A stretch of 64,000 nucleotides of DNA, from assembly GCA_026399025.1 (NCBI GenBank), contig JAPLRU010000105.1, forward strand, positions 1 to 64,000, written 5' to 3'. This DNA is from Methylobacter sp. (lineage in GTDB: Bacteria > Pseudomonadota > Gammaproteobacteria > Methylococcales > Methylomonadaceae). The translations under genes and the position numbers were made by a program. Under the pieces are notes generated by a model, which saw only the letters and a program-made list of their open reading frames with translations, did not search any database and was not told the DNA's origin. Shown piece after piece: positions 9,658 through 18,448 of this stretch. How positions within the stretch are numbered: the stretch's first letter is position 1; every line of letters begins with the position of its first letter.

Positions 9658-10151
9658 CGTAACCGACCTTGCTGCAAACGTTGTGCAGTTTGCTGATAAT
9701 GAGCATGACAAATACTGATGCCCAACGCATCGCCGGCATCGACTTGTAACTCGCCTTGAATATTTAGCAGAATTTTCACCATATGCTGAACTTGGGCTTT
9801 TTCGGCGCTACCTTTGCCCACCACGGCCTGCTTGACTTGCCTGGCCGCATATTCGAACACCGGCAAACCGGTAGTTTGCACAGCGCAAATTGCCGCTCCT
9901 CTGGCTTGGCCCAATTTAAGCGCGGAATCGGCATTCTTATGCATAAACACCTGCTCTATCGCCATTTGCTCGGGCTGATAGCGCTCAACGACTGCCAAAA
10001 TACCATCAAAAATTTGTTTAAGCCGATCGGGGAAATAGTCGGCTTTGATATGAATACTGCCGCTGGCGATGTATCTATAGCCGTTCGATGAGTCTTCTAT
10101 AATGCCGTAACCGGTTATTCTCGAGCCGGGATCTATCCCTAAAATCTTCAT
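9654..10151 (-). CDS. ruvC: Crossover junction endodeoxyribonuclease RuvC
   Basis: RuvC resolves Holliday junctions by paired nicks. The RNase H-like fold residues are visible: Asp7 in MKILGIDPGS, a glutamate in MAIEQVF, and the C-terminal DAGDALGI segment. 165 aa is slightly short but within the family range. It is translationally coupled to ruvA. In most relatives yebC lies immediately upstream; here the two are separated by about 1.5 kb of accessory genes. Confidence 0.96.
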   Translation of the reverse strand: MKILGIDPGSRITGYGIIEDSSNGYRYIASGSIHIKADYFPDRLKQIFDGILAVVERYQPEQMAIEQVFMHKNADSALKLGQARGAAICAVQTTGLPVFEYAARQVKQAVVGKGSAEKAQVQHMVKILLNIQGELQVDAGDALGISICHAHYQQTAQRLQQGRLR

Positions 10152-10154
10152 TAA

Positions 10155-10382
10155 TTAGACTGTTTTTTGATGTTGCAGAATAATTTTTGATAAGGCTCTC
10201 AGGGCTTCGTTAACTGATTTTGCATCGGGAAATACTTGCGCAACATCCGCTTCAAGCATAATAAGTTTCACCCCTTCATGATATTGCTTGGCATATTTTC
10301 CCCGAACACCATTACTCATTTTAGAGAAGTCATATTCATCAAGAAGCTCATCATTTAATTCATCGCTATTTTCTGGATTCAT
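10155..10382 (-). CDS. Small antitoxin-like protein paired with BrnT-like toxin
   Basis: Starting at ATG 10382 the protein is 75 aa and begins MNPENSDELND. It contains the segment DYDFSKMSNGVRGKYAKQY type (about 16-35) followed by VKLIMLEADVAQVFPDAKSVNEAL (seen as two conserved blocks). This is the pattern of a widespread antitoxin family found next to BrnT, RelE or PIN toxins. It overlaps the toxin gene by 17 bases, so the two form one module. An upstream in-frame start (10442) exists but lies deep inside the toxin gene. Confidence 0.75.
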   Translation of the reverse strand: MNPENSDELNDELLDEYDFSKMSNGVRGKYAKQYHEGVKLIMLEADVAQVFPDAKSVNEALRALSKIILQHQKTV

Positions 10383-10641
10383 AAAAATCTCTCTCTCGTT
10401 TTGTTGCCTGTCGGGTACTGATAATTCTGATACTTTCTCCACGTTGAGTATGAGAAATAACCAATATTCTATTTTTATTGGAAAGGCTGATCATGATGTA
10501 ACGCTCTTCCTGAATGGAGTGCGCTAAATCAGGGTAAGTAAAGGATAAATAATCCCCAAATACAGTAGAAGCCTCTTCAAAAGAAACGCCATGCTTTTTA
10601 CCGTTAATATCCGCCTTTTCGGGATCCCATTCAAAGTCCAT
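10366..10641 (-). CDS. BrnT-family ribonuclease toxin
   Basis: The 91-aa protein starts at ATG 10641 (an adjacent upstream TTG is also in frame). It has the BrnT signature: FEWDPEKADINGKKHGVSFEEA near the N-terminus (given here in part) and RIISTRQATKRERDFYE at the C-terminus. BrnT toxins are RelE-fold ribonucleases that inhibit translation and are neutralised by a cognate antitoxin. The partner here is not a classical BrnA but the small gene immediately downstream. The pair lies in the insert that separates yebC from ruvC. Confidence 0.85.
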   Translation of the reverse strand: MDFEWDPEKADINGKKHGVSFEEASTVFGDYLSFTYPDLAHSIQEERYIMISLSNKNRILVISHTQRGESIRIISTRQATKRERDFYESRK

Positions 10642-10697
10642 CAAAAATTCTTTTTCAAATAAAATAGGAGATGGATATTATTTTATCTCTATCTCAA

Positions 10698-11546
10698 TTA
10701 TCTCAAAGGTGTAATACGCCATTTTTTATAGCATGTTTTTTTACGCAAAATATGCAACACTTCAGATTGCAAGCTCATTGCATCAAACGATGATAAATTA
10801 AACTTATCCTTAATCTGTTTAATCATGGCCTCATCACCAATGCGTAGCGATTTCTCAGGAAGTCCGGTTATAAAATCAGCCACCCTTACAATGAGTTCAA
10901 GCTTTTTCCTGTCTTTTTCAACTTGGTCTTTGTATTTCTCTGAGATAAGAAATGATATATCTGCCTTTAAGAGAATATTAAAAATATCGTTATGGGGTTC
11001 ATCATCATAATTTGGCGGAAAAATTCCTAAAGCATCTATTGGGTTTTCTACGTAGAAATCTGTTGCATAAAGCCCCCAAGATTTGTTTATTAAAGGCTCA
11101 ATTACGCAAAAAATGAACTCAATAGTTTCTTGTGTTAAATCTCGGTTTTCTGGTACTGCAAAATGTTGAATGGTATTACGCAATACCCCAAAATCTTCAA
11201 ATTTCTGTTTATCTTTTATTTCATATCCAGTAGTTTTTCTCAATATTTTAGGAAGTTCACTATATTGAAATGTCTTTCCTGCTTTAGCTAAAGACTCAAT
11301 ATTGAAATTCTCGTGATTGGATTCAGGAGGTTTGATGAAAATCCTCAAAGGATCTTCTTGAGCAATGCGAGCCTTTATTAAAATCTCACAAGCATGTGCT
11401 GCTTGTAAAACGCCTAAACAATCCATGTACGAGGTTAAGTCACTACTAACAAAACATTCTTGTAAAGAATGCCGTAAAGAGTGGGATAACATAGCTAACC
11501 CAAGTTCTTTTATATGATTTGCGACTTCGTAATGTGATTCTTGCAT
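10698..11546 (-). CDS. Unrecognised protein with a HEPN-like RX4H motif
   Basis: I do not recognise this 282-aa protein. It is predicted helical, has no signal peptide or membrane segment, and is encoded by noticeably AT-rich DNA compared with ruvC and yebC on either side. It contains FGVLRNTIQHF near residue 130, an R-N-X3-H spacing like the RX4-6H catalytic motif of HEPN ribonucleases, and a preceding helix AAHACEILIKARI that resembles HEPN helices. A role as an RNA-targeting toxin or defence protein is inference only. The start is taken as ATG 11546; a GTG at 11564 is also in frame. Confidence 0.6.
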   Translation of the reverse strand: MQESHYEVANHIKELGLAMLSHSLRHSLQECFVSSDLTSYMDCLGVLQAAHACEILIKARIAQEDPLRIFIKPPESNHENFNIESLAKAGKTFQYSELPKILRKTTGYEIKDKQKFEDFGVLRNTIQHFAVPENRDLTQETIEFIFCVIEPLINKSWGLYATDFYVENPIDALGIFPPNYDDEPHNDIFNILLKADISFLISEKYKDQVEKDRKKLELIVRVADFITGLPEKSLRIGDEAMIKQIKDKFNLSSFDAMSLQSEVLHILRKKTCYKKWRITPLR

Positions 11547-11595
11547 AATTGTTTTATAAAACACTCAGCCTGTGAGCGCGTAAGGTAGAGCGACA

Positions 11596-11636
11596 CGAAT
11601 CCCATGACATATGGCGCTTTGTTTTGATGGGTTTCG
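11596..11636. repeat. Short inverted repeat between yebC and the accessory insert
   Basis: CGAATCCCA (11596-11604) and TGGGTTTCG (11628-11636) are near-perfect inverted arms around a 23-base loop. It sits exactly where the conserved yebC-ruvC junction is broken, so it may be a dispersed palindromic repeat or an edge of the insert. Confidence 0.45.
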
Positions 11637-11665
11637 GCATCTCCCCTACCCATACTACAAGACTA

Positions 11666-12412
11666 TCAATCCAACCCTTCCATAATCTCGTCGCTGATAT
11701 CCGCATTGGAATAAACATTCTGCACGTCATCCAAATCCTCCAACCGGTCGATCAAGCGCATCATTTTTGCCGCATCCTCGGCATCCAGTTCGGCCAACGT
11801 TGCTGCCTGCATGGTGATCTCGGCATTATCCGGCTCGAAACCCGCCGCAACCAAGGCATCTTTTACTTCCAGATAACTTTCCGGCGTCGTCGTGACATCA
11901 ACCGAACCGTCGTCATGGGTAGTCACATCTTCCGCTCCGGCTTCCAACGCCGCTTCGATCAACGCATCTTCATCAACGGAAGGCGCATAACTGAGGATGC
12001 CGATCTTGCTGAACATATAAGCTACAGAGCCGTCGGTACCCAAATTGCCGCCCGCTTTAGAAAAAGCGTGGCGCACTTCGCCGACGGTGCGGTTACGATT
12101 GTCGGTCAGGCAATCCACCATAACCGCGGTGCCGCCGGGGCCGTAACCTTCGTAGCGTACAACTTCGTAATTAACGCCTTCCAATGCGCCGGACGCTTTT
12201 TTGATCGCGGTATCGATAGTATCCCGGCGCATATTCGCACCTAAAGCTTTGTCTATCGCGGTACGTAAAGTGGGATTGCTTGCCGCGTCCGGTCCGCTGG
12301 TTTTTACCGCTACGGTAATCTCGCGCAGCATTTTGGTGAAAATTTTGCCGCGTTTAGCATCCTGCCCTGCCTTACGATGCTTGATATTAGCCCACTTGCT
12401 ATGCCCTGCCAT
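11666..12412 (-). CDS. yebC: YebC/PmpR-family protein
   Basis: YebC-family proteins were long annotated as transcription regulators; members are now linked to relief of ribosome stalling. The N-terminus [14 protein letters not shown] and the segments [14 protein letters not shown] and [13 protein letters not shown] are diagnostic. 248 aa is typical. In gammaproteobacteria it normally precedes ruvC directly; here about 1.5 kb of toxin/antitoxin and unknown genes intervenes. Confidence 0.95.
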   Translation of the reverse strand: MAGHSKWANIKHRKAGQDAKRGKIFTKMLREITVAVKTSGPDAASNPTLRTAIDKALGANMRRDTIDTAIKKASGALEGVNYEVVRYEGYGPGGTAVMVDCLTDNRNRTVGEVRHAFSKAGGNLGTDGSVAYMFSKIGILSYAPSVDEDALIEAALEAGAEDVTTHDDGSVDVTTTPESYLEVKDALVAAGFEPDNAEITMQAATLAELDAEDAAKMMRLIDRLEDLDDVQNVYSNADISDEIMEGLD

Positions 12413-12488
12413 TGTCTCTCTCTTAAAACAAATTAGAATGTATATTCGAAATCTCTCGGCAACCGAAGAAAGGGCTCTATAGACACAA

Positions 12489-12533
12489 GACGAAAGACAA
12501 AGGACGAAAATTTCTTTGCCTTTCGCCTTTTTT
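12489..12533. other. Hairpin with T run between serB and yebC
   Basis: Fourteen-base arms at 12489-12502 and 12514-12527 pair with two mismatches in the plus orientation and fully, with G-U pairs, in the minus orientation. Six Ts follow on the plus strand only. The minus-strand genes around it would not gain a canonical U tract, so termination of the serAB transcript here is uncertain. Confidence 0.3.
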
Positions 12534-12556
12534 ATCTAACTAAACAATTACTAAAT

Positions 12557-13198
12557 TTATAAGACATGCGCCAAAACAGAAACCAAGCTCGGTTCGGCAC
12601 TATAAAAATCGGCCAGCTCCCGGACAACCTGCCTATCAACCACGCCGCCAAAGCCGACCACAACGGCTCCGGCTTGTTTGGCTTCCATATCGGTCTTGCC
12701 ATCGCCTATCATGACCATTGAACTTTCCGGCTTAAGCAAGCGCTTACAAACCTCCGCTTTTCCGCCCGATCTGGCCAGCGGAGAGTTCCGGTCATAATCG
12801 CGATAACTGCCGTCTTCGTTAAAATAAATATCGACGGCGTGAACCTGAGTTTCAGCTAAACCCAAGCACTTCGCCAGCGGCAAAATAGCTTGACGGATTC
12901 CGCCGCTGATAATATGCAACTCCTTGTTTTGTGCGCTCAAAGTCTCAAACACCTCTTTAACGCCATCGACGATCCGCTCAATGTACACATCCCCCAGCCA
13001 CTCGATACTGCCCCGATCCGGCCTGATCAACGATAAACGTTGCTCGTAGACCGCTTCCAGCGGCACCTCGCCATTCATCGCCGCGTCGGTCAGTTTAGCC
13101 ATCGCCTCGCCCAAACCGACGCGTCCGGCGAGTTCGTCGATGCCTTCTATTTTGCTTAAGGTGCTGTCGCAATCAAAGCAGATGACGTCAAAACTCAT
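12557..13198 (-). CDS. serB: Phosphoserine phosphatase SerB
   Basis: This HAD-superfamily enzyme removes phosphate from phosphoserine in the last step of serine synthesis. The nucleophile motif is CFDCDST with Asp9 and Asp11; motif II is seen as HIISGGIR and motif III/IV as MVMIGDGKTDMEA. It has 213 aa and no N-terminal ACT domain, so it is the short form. Its start overlaps the serA stop by four bases (ATGA), making a serA-serB operon. Confidence 0.94.
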   Translation of the reverse strand: MSFDVICFDCDSTLSKIEGIDELAGRVGLGEAMAKLTDAAMNGEVPLEAVYEQRLSLIRPDRGSIEWLGDVYIERIVDGVKEVFETLSAQNKELHIISGGIRQAILPLAKCLGLAETQVHAVDIYFNEDGSYRDYDRNSPLARSGGKAEVCKRLLKPESSMVMIGDGKTDMEAKQAGAVVVGFGGVVDRQVVRELADFYSAEPSLVSVLAHVL

Positions 13199-14778
13199 AA
13201 GTTAATCTGGATAGCTTTATGTACCGCAGGGATATGACACAATTGCTGCAACAAATCGCTTGTTAAGGGTTCGGAAACACTGATAACCGCCATCGCCCGC
13301 TGCTGCACATCCGCAGTGCCTACCTGCATTCGGGTAATGTTGATATTCGCATTACCCAACACACTGCTGATGGCCGAAATAACACCCGGCTTGTCATCAT
13401 GCTGAGTCACCAATAAGGTTCCTTCCGGCACCACTTCAATATCGAACTGATCGATGCAAACCAAACGCGGATGACAACCGCCTAACAACGTTCCGGCCAA
13501 TGTAATGGTGCGGTCCGCGCAATGCCCGATAACACGAATTAAGGATAAATAATCTTGAGTTTCCTCGGTTTTCGATTCAATCAAAGCAATACCTTGGCGT
13601 TTGGCAATATTTTCGGCATTAACCCGATTGACCGGTGTAGAAAACTGTCCGCTTAATACTCCCACCAAGGCCGCCACAGAAACCGGTCGCACCTCAACTT
13701 CCGCCGCTTTGCCTAATAGCACCACTTCTATTTTTTCTATCGGCTTGGTCGCCAAACCCACCAACACCTTGCCCAAAATATTAGCCAGATTCATAAATTC
13801 GTGGGATTTTTTCAGTTCTTCCGCTGACACTCTAGGCAGGTTTAACGCATTAACCGCTTCGCCGGTTTTTAAAAAGGTGACCGCTTGCCGGGCGATTTCA
13901 ACACTTACCGCCACTTGCGCTTCGCTGGTCGACGCGCCTAAATGCGGAGTAAAGACAATATTATCCAGCTCCAGCAACGGCGAACCGGCAGGCGGCTCAT
14001 TTTCGTAAACGTCAAGCGCCGCACCGGCTAGTCGACCGTTTTTCAACGCATCATACAGCGCCGCCTCGTCAATCAAGCCGCCTCGGGCGCAGTTAATAAT
14101 CATCGTCTCTTTTTTCATCATCGCCAGCTGAGTGCTGCCGATCACGTTACGGGTTTTTTCAATCAACGGGCAGTGCAAAGTTAAATAATCCGCTCGAGTC
14201 ACCAGCTCATCCAGCGTCACCGACTCAACGCCCAAGTCTTCGAATATTTCAGGAGCGACAAACGGATCATAAGCAATCACTTGCATTTTCAGGCCAAAAC
14301 CGCGTTGCGCGACGATTCGCCCGATAGTGCCGAAACCCAGTATCGCCAGCGTTTTATGGGCAATTTCCGATCCCATCAACTTGGAGCGCTCCCATTTCCC
14401 GGCGCGAACCGAGCGGTCTGCGGTCGGCAAATGGCGGCTCAGCGACATCATATGCGCAATCGCCAATTCGGCCGTGGTGGTTGCATTCGCATCCGGCGTA
14501 TTCATCACAATAATTCCCAGCTCCGTTGCGGCGGGAATATCGACATTATCGACGCCGATACCGGCGCGGCCTATCAGTTTTAAGCTTTTTGCCGCCTGCA
14601 ACACTTTTTTAGTCACCTGCGTATCGCTACGAATCAACAATGCATCGTAATCCCCGATGATGCCGCAAAGCTGATCTTCGTTAAGTCCGGTCTCAATATG
14701 AATTTGTATGCCGGGTTGATCGTTTAAATAATTGATGCCGGCTTCTGCTAATTTGTCGGAAATAAGGATTTTTTTCAA
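13195..14778 (-). CDS. serA: D-3-phosphoglycerate dehydrogenase SerA
   Basis: SerA oxidises 3-phosphoglycerate to phosphohydroxypyruvate with NAD, the first step of serine synthesis. The NAD-binding segment ILGFGTIGRIVAQR lies near residue 148. The catalytic region includes NCARGGLIDEAAL and the histidine in FTPHLGASTSEAQ. At 527 aa it is the long form, with an intervening domain and a C-terminal ACT domain (from about 450, LVTQHDDKPGVI) for allosteric control. It is coupled to serB. Confidence 0.95.
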   Translation of the reverse strand: MKKILISDKLAEAGINYLNDQPGIQIHIETGLNEDQLCGIIGDYDALLIRSDTQVTKKVLQAAKSLKLIGRAGIGVDNVDIPAATELGIIVMNTPDANATTTAELAIAHMMSLSRHLPTADRSVRAGKWERSKLMGSEIAHKTLAILGFGTIGRIVAQRGFGLKMQVIAYDPFVAPEIFEDLGVESVTLDELVTRADYLTLHCPLIEKTRNVIGSTQLAMMKKETMIINCARGGLIDEAALYDALKNGRLAGAALDVYENEPPAGSPLLELDNIVFTPHLGASTSEAQVAVSVEIARQAVTFLKTGEAVNALNLPRVSAEELKKSHEFMNLANILGKVLVGLATKPIEKIEVVLLGKAAEVEVRPVSVAALVGVLSGQFSTPVNRVNAENIAKRQGIALIESKTEETQDYLSLIRVIGHCADRTITLAGTLLGGCHPRLVCIDQFDIEVVPEGTLLVTQHDDKPGVISAISSVLGNANINITRMQVGTADVQQRAMAVISVSEPLTSDLLQQLCHIPAVHKAIQINL

Positions 14779-14944
14779 AGGAATGTACCGGGAAAAGGAG
14801 GTGCGTTAAAAAAATACGTAGTTTAACAGATATATACGCAGGGCATTTGTACCCGCCGAGGTTATTTATAATTTCCCATCAGTATCAGCTTAAGCAATAT
14901 AAGCGGATACCGACGGCAAGTATTTATGATCGTCGGCCGTGGCT

Positions 14945-16054
14945 TTAATTACCGTGATAATAACCGTCCGGAGAAGGTTTACGCGCCGGTTTCGGCGCGG
15001 GAACCGATACGCGCACCGGCACCTTTGGCGGCGATTGCGTCGATACAGGCAGGGACAGTTGCTGCTCGAGATTGCTTCCTTCAGCGGTCAAATCCTCCAG
15101 CGGCGGCAAGCGTTCATAGATGGCTACAGGATCGCCGCTTTGTTCTTTAAGCGTTTTATTCAAAGCGGCTTGGTCGAGATCGGTCACTTCCTGATTATTG
15201 TTGGCTTTTCGAATCAACGCCAAGGCCATCGCAAAGCGCTGATCCAGCGTAGTCTCCTCGCCTTCCAAATCGGGATGCGCTTCAACATAAAGCACATTGT
15301 CCAGCCAACCGACCTTGATAGGCTGTTTAACAATATATACCGGCGTCCCGACTGAAACATAATCGTATAACTGCTCGACATCTTCAGGATACATACGAAT
15401 GCAACCGTGGGTTATCTGCATGCCGATACCGTTAATCTTGTCGATATCGGTACCGTGGATGCGGTATTCTCCGGGCAGCGCCAAGTACAAGGCACGTGAA
15501 CCCAACGGATTATGCGGCCCCGGAGGCACAATAGCCGGCAGAGGGTCGCCATTCGCCGCATGTTCACGCCTGATGGACTCGGGCGGATGCCATTCGGGAT
15601 TCATGATTTTCCGGGCAACTTTGGTTTGACCTAACGGCGTCTTCCAATCCTGCCTGCCGACGCCGTGCGCATAGGACATCACTTGTTTAGGTTTTTCGCC
15701 TTTTTTAACCGGTGGATAATAATACATCCGGTATTCGGAAATATTTAAAGTAATGCCGTTATGAGGCGAATCCGGCAAAATACGCCTGTTGGATAAACGA
15801 ACAATCTCGCCTTTTCTGACCAACCAGCGATCGACGTCTTGATTCAACCTGACGATTTCCGTTTGTCCCAACAGGAAGCGGCGCGCCACATCCAATAAGG
15901 TTTCGTCCTGCTCTGCACGCGTTAAAGGCATACCGTCAGGATATTGAGTGATTACGGTATCATTGCTGTTTTCCGGCATTGCATAAGTTGTGGCGTTTGC
16001 ATGACTGCCGACAGACAGCAAGAAGGTAAAAGCGAGTAGTGCGCGAATGTTCAT
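14945..16054 (-). CDS. Exported L,D-transpeptidase (YkuD domain)
   Basis: The start is placed at ATG 16054, giving 369 aa with a signal peptide ending near SHANA (about residue 20); an upstream frame extension to 16162 lacks a signal. A LysM-like segment (about 50-85) precedes a YkuD catalytic domain with RIHGTD and the nucleophile motif THGCIRMYPED. Such enzymes form 3-3 crosslinks or attach proteins to peptidoglycan in the periplasm. The Pro/Ser-rich tail after about residue 300 is not conserved. The YcfS/YbiS/ErfK type is likely, but which one cannot be decided. Confidence 0.9.
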   Translation of the reverse strand: MNIRALLAFTFLLSVGSHANATTYAMPENSNDTVITQYPDGMPLTRAEQDETLLDVARRFLLGQTEIVRLNQDVDRWLVRKGEIVRLSNRRILPDSPHNGITLNISEYRMYYYPPVKKGEKPKQVMSYAHGVGRQDWKTPLGQTKVARKIMNPEWHPPESIRREHAANGDPLPAIVPPGPHNPLGSRALYLALPGEYRIHGTDIDKINGIGMQITHGCIRMYPEDVEQLYDYVSVGTPVYIVKQPIKVGWLDNVLYVEAHPDLEGEETTLDQRFAMALALIRKANNNQEVTDLDQAALNKTLKEQSGDPVAIYERLPPLEDLTAEGSNLEQQLSLPVSTQSPPKVPVRVSVPAPKPARKPSPDGYYHGN

Positions 16055-16106
16055 TGCGGTAATTTTCTCAGAAACACGATATAAAAAATAATAACGACTT
16101 TTCAAC

Positions 16107-16146
16107 AACCGGCATTGCCGGTTGCAGGTGCAGATAAACCTGCACC
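16107..16146. repeat. Compound palindromic intergenic repeat
   Basis: AACCGGCATTGCCGGTT (16107-16123) is a perfect palindrome around one base. It is followed by nested arms GGTGCA/TGCACC (16127-16132, 16141-16146). This resembles REP-like dispersed repeats. It lies just upstream of the L,D-transpeptidase start. Confidence 0.6.
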
Positions 16147-16162
16147 CTACAAGTAATCCCAA

Positions 16163-16677
16163 GCTAATTACTCAAGATCCACCCATCTAAAAAAACCGTA
16201 TATCATATCATGTCAAAATCGACTCTCGCATTATTTTACGAGCTTATTCCAGCGGTAATTCCGTCATACGAATGCTCAGTCTTTAGCCCGGAGGACCAAG
16301 CACCGCTTAACCCCATGGTGTAAGAGCCCCTACCCCTGGCGCCGGCTGGATAAACGTTTAAGTATGTATGCCGGTATTTTTTTCCACTGTCCACATGCAA
16401 TAACTATGATGATATTTCAGTTATTATTTAGGAATATGCATACAGCGCTTTCAAATTCGGTTAATGACTCAAATAACACAACCAGAGTGTGTTTGATAAT
16501 CGACAGTCAAAGATTTCGTTCCCTTAAACAGGTGTTCTATTGACTAAACGGCACAGAAACAATAAGGTTCCCAGGCTAAACCCGGCAAGCGGCTTGAATT
16601 AATAATAGTGAAACAAAAGCCCTGCTATAACAGCAGCTTCTTGTTTTTACAATAAAAAACATTTGGATACCTAAACA
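16163..16677. other. Intergenic region without a recognisable gene
   Basis: This 515-base space lies between the divergent L,D-transpeptidase and glycosyltransferase genes. I see no convincing ORF. CTGCT/AGCAG arms at 16622-16636 followed by a T-rich stretch make a small plus-strand hairpin 40 bases before the glycosyltransferase start; whether it attenuates that gene is unknown. Confidence 0.5.
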
Positions 16678-18447
16678 ATGAAGTTCTTTTCCTCCCAAGC
16701 AACTTACTCTGCCGATAACAGCAGCATGGCCGCAATCAAATCAAATCACCTGCTTCCGGTTTTTACCTTTCTTATCTGTGCTTATATGCTGTTCGGCCGC
16801 TTGGGAGAATGGCCGTTAATCTCGCCGGATGAAGGCCGTAACGCTGAAGTAGCCCGAGAAATGAGCCAATCCCATTCGTGGTTGGTACCCACTTATGATG
16901 GGCTGGCCTATCTCGATAAGCCTGCCTTTTACTTCAAAACTATCGCCCTGTCTTTTTCGCTGTTCGGAGAATCCGAAGGCGTCGCCCGGCTGTCTTCGGC
17001 TGTCTTCGGCTTCGCCTTGCTTATCGCGGTGTTCCTGTTTTGCCAAAAAATGTACGACCGGCGCACCGCCCTTTTAGCCATATTGATCATCGCCACGACC
17101 CCGCTTTACATCGTGTTTTCGCGATTTGTTATTTTCGATATGTCTCTGGCTTTTTTTGTAAGCGCGTCCATTTTTGCCTGCTTTCTGGCTGAGGAAAGCG
17201 AAGAACGGCAACGCATGCGCTGGTACCTGCTGGCCGCCGTATCGGCCGGCATCGCCACGCTGATTAAAGGCCCCGTAGGATTTATTATCCCCAGCCTCGT
17301 CGTGACGGTCTTTAACGGGCTTGAAGGTAGACTGAGCGTTATGCAACGCGCCTTTGCCCTGCGTAATTGGGCTGTTTTCTTTGCCATCGTGCTGCCCTGG
17401 TTTATCGGCCTATCGCTGCTTCGCCCCGATTTCCCTTATTACGGCATTATGAAGGAATCGATTGCCCGCTTTACCACCACCGAATTCCACCGCACCGCGC
17501 CTTTTTATTACTATGCTCCGGTTATTGCAGGCACTTTTTTCGCCTGGAGCTTACTGCTGCCGGAGTCCATTGTTACAGCATGGCAAAAACGAAAAAACTG
17601 GTCTCGCGCCGACCGCCTGCTTATCGTTTGGGCTATCGTAGTGGTGTTGTTTTTCTCGGTTTCACAATCGAAACTGCCCGGCTATGTTCTCACCGCGGTG
17701 GTCGCACTGGGCATCCTGACCGCGCGTGTTTTTGCTAAAGCACTGGACCACAGCACCGGGCGAGCGGCTGGTACGCTCCGGCGCGGAACCTTGCTGTTAC
17801 TTCTGCTGAGTACGCTGGCGACGGTAATTGTTTGCGTTATCGCCTTTAACCCTGAAGTGCTGCAAAGCAGGCTCAGATTTAAACCTGAGCTGTTCAATCT
17901 TTTCATACCCACCTTTCTCCCCTTGGCGATATCGTTCGGTATCGTTGCGCTGCTTTCGGCATTGGCTCTCCTGACCCGTAATACCCGCTTGATATTTGCT
18001 GCCTTCATCAGCTTTCCTTTGCTGTTACTGAGCGTTAATTTTGATATTTTGAGCCTCTATGCGCAGAGCCGCTCGTCGCGCGGCTTGGCTGAACACATCT
18101 CGGCAACATTATCTCCCGCAGCCGAAGTGGCTTGCCTGCACTGCATGCCCAGCGGATTACCGTTTTATCTGAAGCGCTTGGTGACCGTATTAAGCGATGA
18201 CGGTGCAGAACTCACCAGCAACTATATCGTTTTCACCCTCAATTCAGGCAAGCCCTGGCCGGAGATAATCGTGCCGACAGCGCAACGGCAGCAGTGGCTT
18301 GCCGCCCGCACTCATCCGATTTACCTGCTGGCCAAAAAAGACCGATTGACCGAACTTAAAGACATCGCATTAGCGCATGGCGCTGAAGTCGTGGCGCTCA
18401 ATGCCGATTACTTTGCAGCCTTGCTGCCCACTCCGGCTGGAAAATAA
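16678..18447 (+). CDS. GT39/ArnT-like membrane glycosyltransferase
   Basis: This 589-aa integral membrane protein has about eleven hydrophobic segments. The first extracytoplasmic loop after the first helix reads PLISPDEGRNAEVAREM; the acidic DE pair is the catalytic feature of the PMT/ArnT (GT39) family, which transfers sugars from polyprenyl-phosphate donors. RFVIFDMSLAFF and LIKGPVGFIIP are further family segments. The acceptor (lipid A, protein or polysaccharide) cannot be told. It ends one base before the asparagine synthetase start, so the two are cotranscribed. Confidence 0.85.
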   Translation: MKFFSSQATYSADNSSMAAIKSNHLLPVFTFLICAYMLFGRLGEWPLISPDEGRNAEVAREMSQSHSWLVPTYDGLAYLDKPAFYFKTIALSFSLFGESEGVARLSSAVFGFALLIAVFLFCQKMYDRRTALLAILIIATTPLYIVFSRFVIFDMSLAFFVSASIFACFLAEESEERQRMRWYLLAAVSAGIATLIKGPVGFIIPSLVVTVFNGLEGRLSVMQRAFALRNWAVFFAIVLPWFIGLSLLRPDFPYYGIMKESIARFTTTEFHRTAPFYYYAPVIAGTFFAWSLLLPESIVTAWQKRKNWSRADRLLIVWAIVVVLFFSVSQSKLPGYVLTAVVALGILTARVFAKALDHSTGRAAGTLRRGTLLLLLLSTLATVIVCVIAFNPEVLQSRLRFKPELFNLFIPTFLPLAISFGIVALLSALALLTRNTRLIFAAFISFPLLLLSVNFDILSLYAQSRSSRGLAEHISATLSPAAEVACLHCMPSGLPFYLKRLVTVLSDDGAELTSNYIVFTLNSGKPWPEIIVPTAQRQQWLAARTHPIYLLAKKDRLTELKDIALAHGAEVVALNADYFAALLPTPAGK

Positions 18448-18448
18448 T

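Noticed and set aside
14926..15355. Plus-strand frames of 74 and 138 aa
   Set aside because: They are shadows of the L,D-transpeptidase gene on the minus strand, with basic, unstructured composition.
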